64,000 nt of DNA. Origin: Purshia tridentata (Eukaryota > Streptophyta > Magnoliopsida > Rosales > Rosaceae). The position numbers were made by a program, and so were the translations under genes. Under the pieces are notes generated by a model. That model was not told the origin of the DNA. It did no database searches and saw nothing but the letters and a program-made list of their open reading frames with translations. Positions within the stretch are counted from its first letter, which is position 1, and each line of letters opens with the position of its first letter. This document shows, one piece after another, positions 53,636 through 64,000 of this stretch. The stretch covers positions 1 to 64,000 of the forward strand of contig QANT01008321.1 of assembly GCA_003254885.1 (NCBI GenBank), written 5' to 3'.

Positions 53636-55646
53636 CTATTCCGCCTTCCTAAGGGTTTTTGATTTGACATCATGAGATTGAGACTGAGATTCAGGGATAC
53701 AGGATGACCAATGCAGTGGCAAGAGCGTGAGAAGTGCTTGTATTAAGAGGGCAAGTGGAAACCCAGAAAAATCATTTCCAGTGATCCCAACATAGGATGC
53801 AAGCGCAACACCAATATATCCGCTCACTATGAATGCAACCGCAATTGCACTCATTACAAATGCCATTAGAGATCCCTCGCATCCTGCTGGGCAGAATTTG
53901 GCTATAAGAATACTGAATGGCAGAATTTTAATAAAGAAGAGAACCTCCGCCAGGCCAGAAAATATGATGACGTACAAATTGTCTGCCACCCCCATATAAT
54001 TTCGATAAATCCTTTTCACAAACAATGCATCAGAAATCATAGATACAGCCATTATAACCTGAATCCATGATATTAGTTTCCTTGGTTTGACTGACTTCAA
54101 GTGACGATTATAAATTACACTCCATAGGAGCATTGCTGCCTGCCCAAACACCTTTGAGATTCCCAACACTGATGAGTCAATATTCAAATACTGTGTCTGA
54201 TAAAAGAACATAGTGCCTGTCAATGCTGGAATAATGGCATAAGATGCTGCAAACCATGTTATTGAGTAAGCAATCTCAGGTTTTCTTAATGCAACTGAGA
54301 GCTCAGTAAGCTTTTCTCGAATCCCAACATTCGATGCTCTCTTGGGAAGGTTCAAAGAGCTCTCCTGGACAAAAATGCTTATGAAAAACTGGACAGTGAG
54401 GAGAAGGCCGTAGAACAGGAACATCTTTTGGGGAGACAATCTATCAATGGCAAGACCGCCCAAGAGAAATCCAATGACTCCACCCACAGCTGAAGCCATC
54501 CAAAAAAATGATTGGAGCTCGCCTGATGAGGATGATGGTTGAGAATTTTTGGAGGAACTAGGCTGTTTTCCTGCCTCTGCAACAATGGCATCATTGGCAA
54601 CCTCTGCAATTGAAGCACCCAAATTACTGAGAAGGAGATATATGGTCATGGTGCCGATTGAGATGCCTGATTGGGAGAGTATGGCTATAGCTAGCCATGA
54701 CACTGCTTGTAAGAGAGCTGCAACAACAGATCATGATTCATGAGCACTAGAACTATAATTACATTAGTGGATTTATGAACCACTAATGTGAACAAAAGGT
54801 TGTATTATAAAAGTTACCGTTAGTTTAACTAACTAATGAACAATTTAGGTAAAGTGCTAAAATAAATGATATGCACGAAGTATGAACCGAAGTTGAGACA
54901 TTTGAAAATTTTTGTTGTGTAATGGCACATGGTGTATTTGGAGACACAATGAAAACAGCAATGATTGACTGGACAACTTGTGTTTGTGCACCTTATAATC
55001 ACAAAGTTGTGGCATATTTGTCAGATTTAGAAGTGAAAGAAGTGATGCCACCTGAATTTAGAAAGCTCAGGAGTCTGGAGAACCTTTTTTTTTTTTTTTT
55101 TTTCTCTTTTAGAGAACAAAGATACAAGTTACGGATCAACTAAATCACAGGCACAGCCACATATCTCAACCCAATTTTCACAGCATAAAACCTCCTGCTA
55201 GGCCTAGCCTGATCTTCCTCTCTTCTGAATAGGCTCAAACGCAAACCAAGAAAGAAAGCAAAGCCGGCATCACCTCCTAAAGTTCCCATCTTTGGTCACT
55301 TTCAGGCCCTTATCCCTTGTGATGAAGCAATTGAGCAAAGAAAGAAAAGAAAAAGGGAATTGGGATAGTATGTAATGTATGTACCTCCGAAGGCGATATA
55401 GGGAATGCGGTGCTGCCCAGCAATGTAGACGGCATCGGAAACGACACCGTAAATAGGTTTGGCTACCATGGGGAGGTTGGCGGAGTTCTGGAGGAGCTGT
55501 AGAGTGGAGGGGTCGACATGGAGACCATCCTTGAGGAAGAAATTGACGGCCATCCATGGGAAGCACCTGAAGCCCTGCACCCAGAACCCCAATCCCACCA
55601 CCTTCCGGATCTTCTTCTTGTCCGGACCCTCAGATGACGCCACCAT
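53636..55646 (-). CDS. FBT7: Folate-biopterin transporter, FBT7-like
   Basis: Two exons, 55385-55646 and 53636-54717, give 447 residues. The BT1/FBT signatures are clear: GFWVQGFRCFPWMAVNFFLKD at the start, LQNSANLPMVAKPIYGVVSD, LSNLGASIAEVANDAIVAE, and PAGCEGSLMAFVMSAIA near the end. About 11-12 hydrophobic segments are spread across it, as in this MFS-related family. The protein moves folates or pterins across membranes; the location (plastid envelope or other) cannot be told from sequence. No obvious transit peptide is present. The next gene to the right is mitochondrial uS5, the same pairing I recall for At1g64890 (FBT7) and At1g64880 in Arabidopsis, which supports the number. The intron carries a T run of about 19 at 55085. 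Confidence 0.92.
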
Positions 55647-56879
55647 TTTTCACTCTCAACTCGGACAGATATATCTCTTATAATTAGAATCACGGAAAAT
55701 GCAAAGATGTCGGTTTGAGGGCGTGGTGGTCACTGATCAGATGGATAGCCAGGAACCAGGAGGCTGCTCTTCTTATAATTGTAACGTGACACGTGCACTC
55801 GCTGAGGTGTCCTTAAACACCCTAATCTTAGAGAATACCTATGAGATTCAATTTCAATGTTTGGTAACATACTAATGCGAATGTGTCATGGGTATGACTC
55901 ATGAGGGCCCATGAACAAAGAATTTGAAACCTTTTCCCGTTCATAAAACTTTATGGATTCACTTTTGCTACAGCATTATCTCCTTTGAAAATGTCTAATT
56001 TACTTATTCATGTGCTTTTCACTTGTTTGAATAAATTGCACTTGTCGGAGTAAATTGGATTTTGTTAAACAAAATTAACGATCAGTAAACTACATTACCA
56101 AATAAGAAAATTAGAACTACATACACTTGGTAGAACTTAACCTAAACTACATGTACCAAAACTATAATTTAGCAAATTGAATATATCATTTATAATTTTT
56201 AACATACTAAAAAATACTTATTAGAAAATAAGTTTTTTTGACTTCTAAACTGTACAAACTAAACATTAGAATGGTGATAATTTTGTGACTAATCATTCTC
56301 AGGAATGAAATTTATTCATTCTGAATGAGAATCGATATAATATTTCTAAAAGAAATCACTATGCAAACCAAAAGGTAGGTGCCAAAGGGGCTGTATTATT
56401 CTCAATTTTTTTTTCAAATTTTATTATTTATTGACTTATTGATTTATACTTTTAGTAAGTAACTGAGTATTAACTGCATCTCTTTTTTCTGAAATTTAAA
56501 ATTATATAGTTGGTAAATTCTGAATCAAGTTATTGGTTCAATGATGATTCTTTTTATAATGTTGAAAGAGATTTTAAGTTTGAATTTAATCTAATGAAAA
56601 TTTGCTTCTCTACTGATATAATTGAACGTCCATCAATATATTCTTCAATCCATTATGAATATCCCAAAACGAAAGGTCGCAATGAGCTTGAGTTCCAATA
56701 AAAGGAACTGAAGCTAATCCTAACTTTTGAGGATCAACCAGCAAAGGATTTCCATTATCTTCATGCAAAAGAAAACAAATAAATGATGCCGAAAATCATT
56801 AAAATTTAGTTTGACAAAACCATAAACCGGAAAACTCAAAACATTCAATGGTTTAACCCTTTCGAAGATTATCTACCCA
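55647..56879. other. Folate transporter promoter and spacer
   Basis: Just upstream of ATG 55646 should be the promoter; an ACACGTG (G-box core) lies at about 55790. Beyond 55850 the sequence is AT-rich, and words such as GAATGAAATTTATTC near 56305 are common in MITEs, but I could not define an element. Confidence 0.45.
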
Positions 56880-57330
56880 ACAATCATGTAATAATACAAT
56901 AACAGAATTGATAATAGCCTTGAATGTGTGAATTTGTCGGAGTAATGAATCAATCCAAACTTTCCAGCACAAAGCTAAAACTTTCTCAGTACATAGAAGT
57001 TTTATATGATTCAAAAACCTTTCAGAGGTCCAAGTCTCCTTAAATCAATCCAAGAAAATTCCATTTGACAGCCAAGAAGGGCGGGAGTAAGATGAAACAC
57101 AACACCAAATATTTCTAATGACAAGTTGACAACATGATCTTTGAAAAGGTGATCCAAAGATTTCACATCAACTTGACAAAAACAGCAAGAAGGATCAATT
57201 CGAGGATTAGTACAAAAAAAGATCCCTAGTTCACTTCCACAAATTAAAAATCCATCAGCAGGCAGCACCTTAATTAAAAAGATCTTGCTACCTTTCTTTG
57301 GAGATGCCCCAAGTATCAAGTTTTTTCCTT
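56880..57330 (-). mobile_element. LINE fragment, reverse-transcriptase zinc-binding part
   Basis: The minus strand encodes KIFLIKVLPADGFLICGSEL, then SCCFCQVDVKSLDHLF. This is the degraded zf-RVT pattern (C..C..E S.DHLF) that follows the reverse transcriptase in plant L1-type LINEs. Further on, it encodes KVWIDSLLRQIHTF, the usual spacer region. The first Cys-Cys pair survives but the later His/Cys are altered. It lacks the reverse transcriptase itself and is dead. Confidence 0.6.
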
Positions 57331-57757
57331 TTTTATTTTTCCCTTTCTTCATTCTCTCGTGTGGTCCATCTTGGGGATCAATCCAGAGCACCAAATGTTA
57401 TTAATATGGCCCAAGAATTTTCCTTTAGATGAAGAATGCAATGCTACAAACCTTATTAACCCCAAACCCTATCCTCAACCCCGGGGCACGTGCTTTATAA
57501 TCACCTATGCTTCCAAGCAGGGTAAACAAATATATGCTATAACCACAGCTCAAGTTAACTACAAATTCAGCCAACTCTTATTTCAAAACATTGTTGCTCC
57601 TAAATAATGACAAGGGCGGCAGAGACTCCTGTCATATTGATTCAAAAAGGAATCTTAACATATAAGAAAATCATGTTTACGACCTAATCTGATAAGTGAA
57701 TACATGCTTCTTTCATACAATATAACAGAACTAGAAGCATTGTGCAAACAGGCCAGA

Positions 57758-60700
57758 TTAAGCACATTTATCAAGCAGGTACTTCTCAACAACAGTACGG
57801 CCAAACTTTTCTTGAACATCCTTTGGAGTTTCAATCTGGAAAGTGCATAGATAGACATAGTGAATATAAATTTAAAGTCAATAAATTTAAGAACATAGCG
57901 GTCAAAGGGTTACTTACAGCATTAAGAGCTTTGAAGAGAGCCTTCACCGTGTTATGAGGATTCCTTGAACCAACAACCTGACAAGATTATGGAGGTTAAA
58001 GCAACAATCCAAATTTCAGGTACCACCCAGGTGAAATGGATTCAGTTTGACAGTCAATTACCTTAGACTTGACATTTTTGAAACCAGCTAAGTTTAGAAT
58101 GGTTTGAACAGTTCTTCCTGCTTTCATACCCGTCCTAGTTGGTGCAGGCCACAGATATACCTAATAAAAATTAAAGGTTAAAGTAGGCTGCATATCAACG
58201 GATAAACCAAAAAAGAAGCGGAGAGTAAGAGAAATAATACAACCAGAACAAAAATCAATACAAGATTTGTTTTTTACCTTCGTTTTTTTATATGCTGTCT
58301 GTATAGCATGTGCAATTGTATGCTCCTCATGCCGTTCTACATAGTGGAGATTCTGAAAGCATTTCTCATATGCCTGATTGTTGTAAAATCAATCAGTACA
58401 TCAACAAAAAGAAGAATCAGACAAATATTTCGCAAAGACAGTTGCCAGTAAGATGTAAAATAGATAAACTTATTGAAGACTACACTCAAAAGAGAAATAT
58501 TTAAAAAACCCACAATGTTTGCCACTGGAATGAAAGGAAGTCTCTTTACATTAAGTTCAAAATCGTGATATGTGAGTCAAACAACTTGACTCACTTGGTA
58601 CTATTCAAATTTTCCTTCAAGCCCATAATTCATAATTTTTCTAAAAGAAGAAAAAGAGAGTGAAATAGTCACTAATCTGACAAGGATATTTCGTTTAATT
58701 TCTATAAGTTGATAACCTCTGGGTGGGTTCTTTTATTCTTTCTTTTTTTTTCGTTTAATACTCTATTTGTATTGCATGTGCAGTTGTATGCTGTCCTAGA
58801 TATGGACAAATTTGTCATACTCCCTCAGTTTTTATCTCCATGAACAAAAACAAGTGTTATCCAAAGATGCCCATTTCATAGAGTAGCTTTTAAGTGACCT
58901 ATCCATAATAATGGGGGTTGCTAATTAAATAAGGATGGCAGACAACCATGTTGCATGGATATAAATACAAAATAAGCAATGCGATATACGGTTATACAAT
59001 AAAGATATGGCAAGGGTACGACAATATAATAATAATATACAAATATATCTCTTTATTTTTCTTATTTGTGCTATATTTTTCATATTAGCCCTAAACATTT
59101 TAAAATACCACTCACAGCTCTCCTTTTCAAAAAACAATTTGAAAACTTTTTAAAAGTTTAAAAAAATTATGAAATAATCCTTCCCATATCCATCTTGTAT
59201 CACTCACATATCCATGTTGCATTAAAAGTCAAACTTACCAAAAGGTCAACTACATAGGGATTTGAACTATCTAACAAAGCATATCAGGGGAGTATTGGTA
59301 TTGAATACTCCATACCTGAAATTTTGGGAGTATCCATGCTTTATTGGACAACATCAGGGTAACAATTGCCACTGCAAGTTGTGGTGATTCACCCACATTT
59401 TGTTTGAACAATGTGTATGTGTTATTTCCGGATTCATTTCACCAACAGAAAAACATTTTTTATTCTATTGAGAGTATCAAAACATGCAAACCATTAATAG
59501 ATAAAGTAAAAGGAATTGAACTTTACCAAAACCTTATCTTGTAAAACAACTAAGATAAAATTATACCAAGATATATCTGAATATGGACCATTGAAAGCTT
59601 ATCCAAATCAGGTCCAAAATTTATACATATTATACAATGCTTATTACATATACACAACACTGTGCATATAGTTATATACTATGTTCAAGTCTGAATCTAC
59701 AACAATAGTTTGATTTATATTACTTTACCCAAAATGACAGTGAGTCTAATACATTGATACTTAAATCAAAGTATCAATAATAAAAAATCCAAACCTTTTG
59801 AGTTAGCGCAAATGATGAGGGAGGGTGGCTAATAATCAAACACATCAACCAATTTTACCAAACAGGCATGGGTACTCCCCCTCCCCCAAAAAAAAACCAA
59901 AAAAAAAAAACACACACAAACACATGCACTCAATCATTAAGAACTGAACAAATCAAAATATGTTGCTAAAACTGTGTAAACATATGGAATTCTGCAGAAT
60001 TCAAGAAATACCTTCTGAAGAGCGATAGGGACTGCTGGGCCTTTTGCTTTAGCATAACCAACAACACCATGATAGTTTCCACAAGCTAATATAGCAGTGT
60101 ACTTAATCACTTGGCCCCCCTATAACACAACAAGCAAGGCATTGATAGAAATGTGAAAGCATCATTCTCTGTTATGAGAAATCAAAAGCAAGGTTGTGTC
60201 AATACCTTTGTAACTTTACAAGTTCGGTTCACATCAATCAATTTAACATCAAATCCCTGCCATAAACATGAACAAGAATATGAATTTGGATTATGCACAT
60301 ATGAACAAGAATATGAATGCAAAAGGAAGCTTCAATTTTAGTAAGCATGATTAAAAAAATACAGAAAAAAAAACTTGCGAAAAATTAATTCAACTTCAAA
60401 GTAAGACATTGCTAACCATATAAGTAACAATCAACTCATAATCTTACTTCCACAAACATCATATGTACCAGATGATATGTTCATCATTAAGTAATTAACA
60501 TCATTATTTAAAAAATTGAACAGATTACAATAAACACAATAAATAAAAGAAAAGATTTAATTCATGAAAGATAAATGAAATTATTAATTGCAAGCTTAAA
60601 AAATAGAAAACAAGACAAGAGAAGACCATAACAAGCATGAAAAAATTAGATAGAAAAATGGGAAAATACATCAAAATTAGACCACAAAATTTCATCACTT

Positions 60701-62150
60701 CTGAATACTTACTACAATCAATTTGGCAGTTGTCATCCTCAATTATAGATAGGAGGCTCTATAAACAGTTAAAAACTTTTAACTTGATGGCACATGTACT
60801 TACTTTCCTGTAGAGAGGCCTTCTCTTTTTCTCTGTCAAATCATTTCTTTCCTCTGCTAGATCTCTGATCTCTTCCTCTAGAACCTTACCCTTCTTCCCA
60901 AATGTATGATCTAACTCTGCTAGCTTCTCTTCAAGTTTCTTGTCAATAGCATTAAGCTTCTCCAACAGTATGTCATCTTTCTCCTTCATGTCATTGAACT
61001 CCTCTTCATCGTCGTCATCAATTCCTTGTATAATTTGCTTTTCTTTTTCAAATCCAGCATGTTCCAATAGATCAACTGAGGGCTCCACTTGCTCATGTTG
61101 AATGACTCCATAATTGGCAGGATTGTTTGGATCATAAGCTTCCTTCCACTGCAACAATCTCATAGCCCTGTTTAGTTTCTGCTGAAGAATGAATTTATCC
61201 TTGCCCTCAGCTACTTTAAGACGGTTCATCAACTCACCAATGACCCTATATTCAGGGCGAAGGCGGAAATGCTTTTGCTCAAACTTGTCAATTTTATTCA
61301 TCCATTTAAAAGCATCATCAAGTGTCTCTGTCAGAAAATGCAATATAAGTATACACATGTCATAATATACTACAGCATTACAAATGTATTACATTGATTT
61401 ACATAAGGATTCATCTCAGAGATGAAAAAGTAGAGTGCAAATATGAAGAGTACAGCACAAGATACACCTGAGTCCTCCATTTACTTGCTGAAGAAACAAA
61501 GCAAGAGAAACTCATCATTTCTAAATCATGAAAAATGTAATATTTAGAACGTTTCTTGTTCATTTATATTTCTCAGCAACTGAGAGGATCACTATGAAAC
61601 GCGCACACTAAAGAAACAAGAAGAAAGATGAAGAAGAGTAGTGAATACCAGCGTCCGTGAAGTTCTTGATCAACTCCTCGTGGCGCGTGAACTTCCTCTG
61701 AAACTCATCAAACCTCTTTTTGACGGCATCAGGAGTGAACCTCTCGTCGTCTTCGTCGCTATCAGAATCGGTGGGTTCCTCGTACAAGTTCAAGTCCCCA
61801 ATGTCCTTGAGCTTCTCCTTTTCAAGCTTCTCTATCAATGGCATCACACCCATGTAGTCGTCCTCATCTTCTTGGTCAATGTCCTTGGTATCCAGACCGG
61901 CCCTTTTCCTCTGCTCTCTCTCTCTCTGCTTTTCTCTCTCTACCTCGGCCAGGAGGTCTTGGACAGCTCTGGATGATTCTGTGGAATAATGGGTCTTCCC
62001 AGAAAACGAGGACTTAGGAGTATCCAACAGAGAGGTGGAAAGGTGTGGGAAAGTGGAGATTGTTCGAGAGAACGGGAGTAGGGATTTGGTGGGTTTCTTG
62101 ACGGCTTGATTGAGGAGACGCGACCACGCGAATGCTTGTGATTTTGTCAT
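57758..62150 (-). CDS. Mitochondrial ribosomal protein uS5
   Basis: Eight exons: 61649-62150, 60804-61327, 60206-60256, 60012-60119, 58278-58373, 58062-58160, 57918-57977, 57758-57835. They give 505 residues. The N-terminus (MTKSQAFAWSRLLNQAVKK) is rich in Ser, Arg and Lys with few acids, as in mitochondrial presequences. A long acidic and coiled-coil extension fills the first 340 residues (DIDQEDEDDYMGVMPLIEKL, FRLRPEYRVIGELMNRLK). The uS5 domain follows at about 343-505: KGGQVIKYTAILACGNYHGV, GYAKAKGPAVPIALQKAY, WPAPTRTGMKAGRTV, VKSKVVGSRNPHNTV. It belongs to the small mitoribosomal subunit. Arabidopsis At1g64880 has, as I recall, the same long extension. A 1.6-kb intron lies before exon 5. 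A telo-box upstream fits translation-gene control. Confidence 0.95.
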
Positions 62151-63046
62151 TATTTCAATGTACTATTGCTCGCTCATCTGAAATTTGAATAAGAGAAAGC
62201 CACAGGAAGATATCAGAAAAAATGTTGAACCCTAGGGTTTAGGGGTTGGTTGTTTTAGTTTTTTCATCAACCGTGCAGCGTTGGAAGTAAAAATAGAAGA
62301 GTTCCCATATTTCCTTGTTGTACACACCTTTTTCTCACTGTACACTTTTATACTCTCGTGCTTCTCATTACGAAAATACTTATATGTCATTTATTTCTCC
62401 AAATTTCTCACTATACACCCTCTCGGCATTTCAAACACTACACATCCCATCCTCAACCCCACCTCCCAACAAAACATCTAACACCCACCACTCGCCGGCC
62501 TCGTCGCCGGCTCGCCTCCTACCCTCTCTCTTTTGCAGCAGGAATTTTGCACCTTCCCTGCTGGACAGAAGAATGCCACGCCAAGGCATGCAACTAATAG
62601 TAATAACACAATCAAAAACCAAAATATATTCTTTCCTTAAGTATCTATCTAGCTATTCTTAATTTGTTGCCCTGTTAATATATTTAAGATATTAAGCAAT
62701 GGCTTCAGCAACTGCACTGCAATCAATCCCAGGAAGTTCCGTGGGTTATGAATCAGCATGCAACAAAATTAGAGTAAACCAGCAAATTGTTCCTACTAAC
62801 TATGCTCCAAATTAGCGAACTTAAGAGAGAGGGTGTGTAAGGGCAAAGGAAGAGAGAAAGAGAGGGATGGAAGAGAGAGAAAGAGAGATAGAAAGAAAGG
62901 CAAAGACCTTCGATCTGAACCCCTTTCCGTTTGGCAGAAAAGGTGCGAAGAGAGGCAAGAAAGAGAGAGAAAGAGAAAGAAAAGGGAAAAGACCTTCAAT
63001 CTAGAGGTTGACGACGCTTTCGATTTGGAGGCTGGTATGGTCGCCG
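62151..63046. other. uS5m promoter, GC-rich patch and GA-rich run
   Basis: Just upstream of ATG 62150 lies the uS5m leader. A CCGGC-rich patch occurs at about 62490-62520. GA-rich sequence covers 62820-62990, where AAAGACCTTC appears twice about 85 bases apart. A 38-codon frame at 62699-62815 (MASATALQSIPGSSVGYE at its start) looks like a plastid-type leader peptide but nothing follows it. No full gene is supported. Confidence 0.4.
62233..62240 (-). promoter_or_regulatory. Telo-box before uS5m
   Basis: TAGGGTTT on the plus strand (AAACCCTA on the gene strand), 83 bases upstream of the uS5m ATG. It overlaps the near-palindrome AACCCTAGGGTT. Confidence 0.55.
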
Positions 63047-63370
63047 TGTTGAGAGCAATTCCACATTGAAAATGTGAGGGCTTTATTGGTAGTTTATAAG
63101 GGTTTAGACTACTTCTCTCATTGCTAATTGATTTTAGGATGGGTACCTAGATTTCTTTATAGTATTAGAGCAAGTTATCCACTTGATTGCCCAAACAGCC
63201 ACACATGTTCTTACGTCACCCAATATAAATTATCTACGTATTAGGCTTGAAATGGCGCCACACGTTTGAGAGCGTGTTGAGAGAAATCTCACATTGAAAA
63301 TGTGAAGGTTTTGCTAGTGATTTATAAGGCTTTAGGATACTCTTTTTATTGCCAATTGGTTTTAGAATAT
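63047..63370 (+). mobile_element. TRIM-like LTR element fossil
   Basis: Two similar direct repeats of about 95-115 bases begin TGTTGAGAG at 63047 and 63275. Between them, just after the first, a sequence like the Met-tRNA primer site of plant TRIMs (AGTATTAGAGC for the usual TGGTATCAGAGC) is seen near 63161. The short internal part has no coding capacity. It is a terminal-repeat retrotransposon in miniature, degraded, with clearly diverged repeats that suggest considerable age. Confidence 0.6.
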
Positions 63371-63499
63371 GTCGAACAGAGAAGGTGTGAGAAAAGAGAG
63401 AGGGAAAGATAAGGAGGGGGAGAAGGGGTGAGAGATGCCGACGGTGGGGTCGCTGGCAACGAGCTCGATAGTAGCAGCATGGAGGGCAGGTGGGAATTG

Positions 63500-63802
63500 C
63501 ACTCCGGCAACCGACCTAAACACTTTTTGAACCCAGCCACCAGTCGCCAAACTCACACTCACACTCTCCTCCTCCAAAATCAACCCATTATCATCCTCAC
63601 CGCTAACCATCACACCCTCCTCCTTATTCTCCTTTTCCACACACTCTTTCTCATCCTTTTCCTTCACCACCACCACCACATCATGCTTCCTCTGCTCCTC
63701 CCCCTCCGTCGTCTTCAACCTCGCTAGCTCAAAATTCCCAATCTTGGCATTGAAATCCAAGTCCAACAGCGCATTGTTAGGCCACTTCCAAAACCACATT
63801 GA
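63500..63802 (-). pseudogene. Receptor-like kinase fragment, kinase core
   Basis: The minus strand encodes NALLDLDFNAKIGNFELARL, closely matching the subdomain VII region of plant receptor-like kinases (LLD.DFNAKIGDFGLARL). The DFG motif is changed to NFE, so it could not bind magnesium normally. An acidic Lys/Glu/Val insert and GLILEEESVSVSLATGGW follow, similar to the At4g25390/At5g51770 type as I recall it. The rest of the kinase domain is missing on both sides. The frame continues to 63362 but the sequence after about 63500 no longer resembles a kinase. Confidence 0.6.
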
Positions 63803-64000
63803 ACCATTTTTTCAAGTCCATGAGCTCCGGTCCAGTAGCGCCTCTTAGAGGCTCTAATTTGGCATGAGCTCTATTTATAATTAGGGTGTTATAAGAATCC
63901 TTCCTTCATTGGTTGGTGGAGGGTATGGGTGATGGTGAGGGAGATGAGAGGTTGGGGAGAGAAGAGAGGAAGAGACAAAAGAAATACTGAAATGGGAAGG
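63803..64000. other. Window end, no gene seen
   Basis: Short flank beyond the kinase fragment, GA-rich towards the end. Nothing further can be supported. Confidence 0.4.

Noticed and set aside
55850-56350. Possible MITE upstream of the folate transporter
   Set aside because: Words typical of MITEs are present but termini and duplication could not be defined.

Overview
This is nuclear DNA from a flowering plant, most likely a eudicot or another broad-leaved angiosperm. The evidence is AT-rich intergenic DNA, short GT-AG introns, plant-only families (GRF with QLQ and WRC domains, AIPP2-type PHD protein, GTG/COLD1, BRIP), plant telo-boxes, a miR396 target site, and plant-type MITE, MULE, Helitron, LINE and TRIM debris. 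I cannot name the species. All exon models below were joined by hand from GT-AG sites, and each adds up to an uninterrupted reading frame.

Layout. 0-2.6 kb holds MITE debris and a decayed copy of part of SMG8. 2.7-11.7 kb (-) is a 13-exon AIPP2/PAIPP2-like PHD-finger gene. 13.8-19.4 kb (-) is an 11-exon GTG/COLD1 membrane protein. 20.4-24.4 kb (-) is a GRF4-like transcription factor with an intact miR396 site. 24.4-31.0 kb is a gene-poor stretch with a Harbinger-type MITE, a GC-rich island and a Mutator-like element. 31.1-37.5 kb (+) is the 16-exon ORC3 gene, with an E2F site and a telo-box just upstream. 38.1-40.3 kb holds a hAT-type MITE with a perfect target duplication and a small Helitron split by a Mutator-like element. 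40.7-44.1 kb (+) is a membrane-anchored coiled-coil protein with upstream ORFs. 45.3-49.6 kb (-) is a GLTSCR-domain BRIP1/2-like subunit of SWI/SNF. 50.8-51.1 kb is a LINE scrap. 52.0-52.8 kb (-) is POLD4. 53.6-55.6 kb (-) is a folate-biopterin transporter (FBT7-like). 56.9-57.3 kb is another LINE scrap. 57.8-62.2 kb (-) is mitochondrial ribosomal protein uS5. 63.0-63.8 kb holds a TRIM fossil and a receptor-kinase fragment.

The genes are housekeeping and regulatory loci, not a cluster with one joint function. Several do share themes: DNA replication (ORC3, POLD4), chromatin (AIPP2-like, BRIP-like) and organelle or membrane function (uS5m, FBT7, GTG). From memory of Arabidopsis locus numbers, PAIPP2 and ORC3 are adjacent there (At5g16680/At5g16690), and uS5m, FBT7 and GTG1 lie close together (At1g64880/At1g64890/At1g64990). 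The window therefore looks like a conserved ancestral block. I found no convincing new biological system. The best leads are a 29-codon upstream ORF ending one base before the coiled-coil protein's start codon, the nested MULE-in-Helitron, the 8-nt last coding exon of the GRF gene, and a frame-breaking cryptic exon in POLD4.
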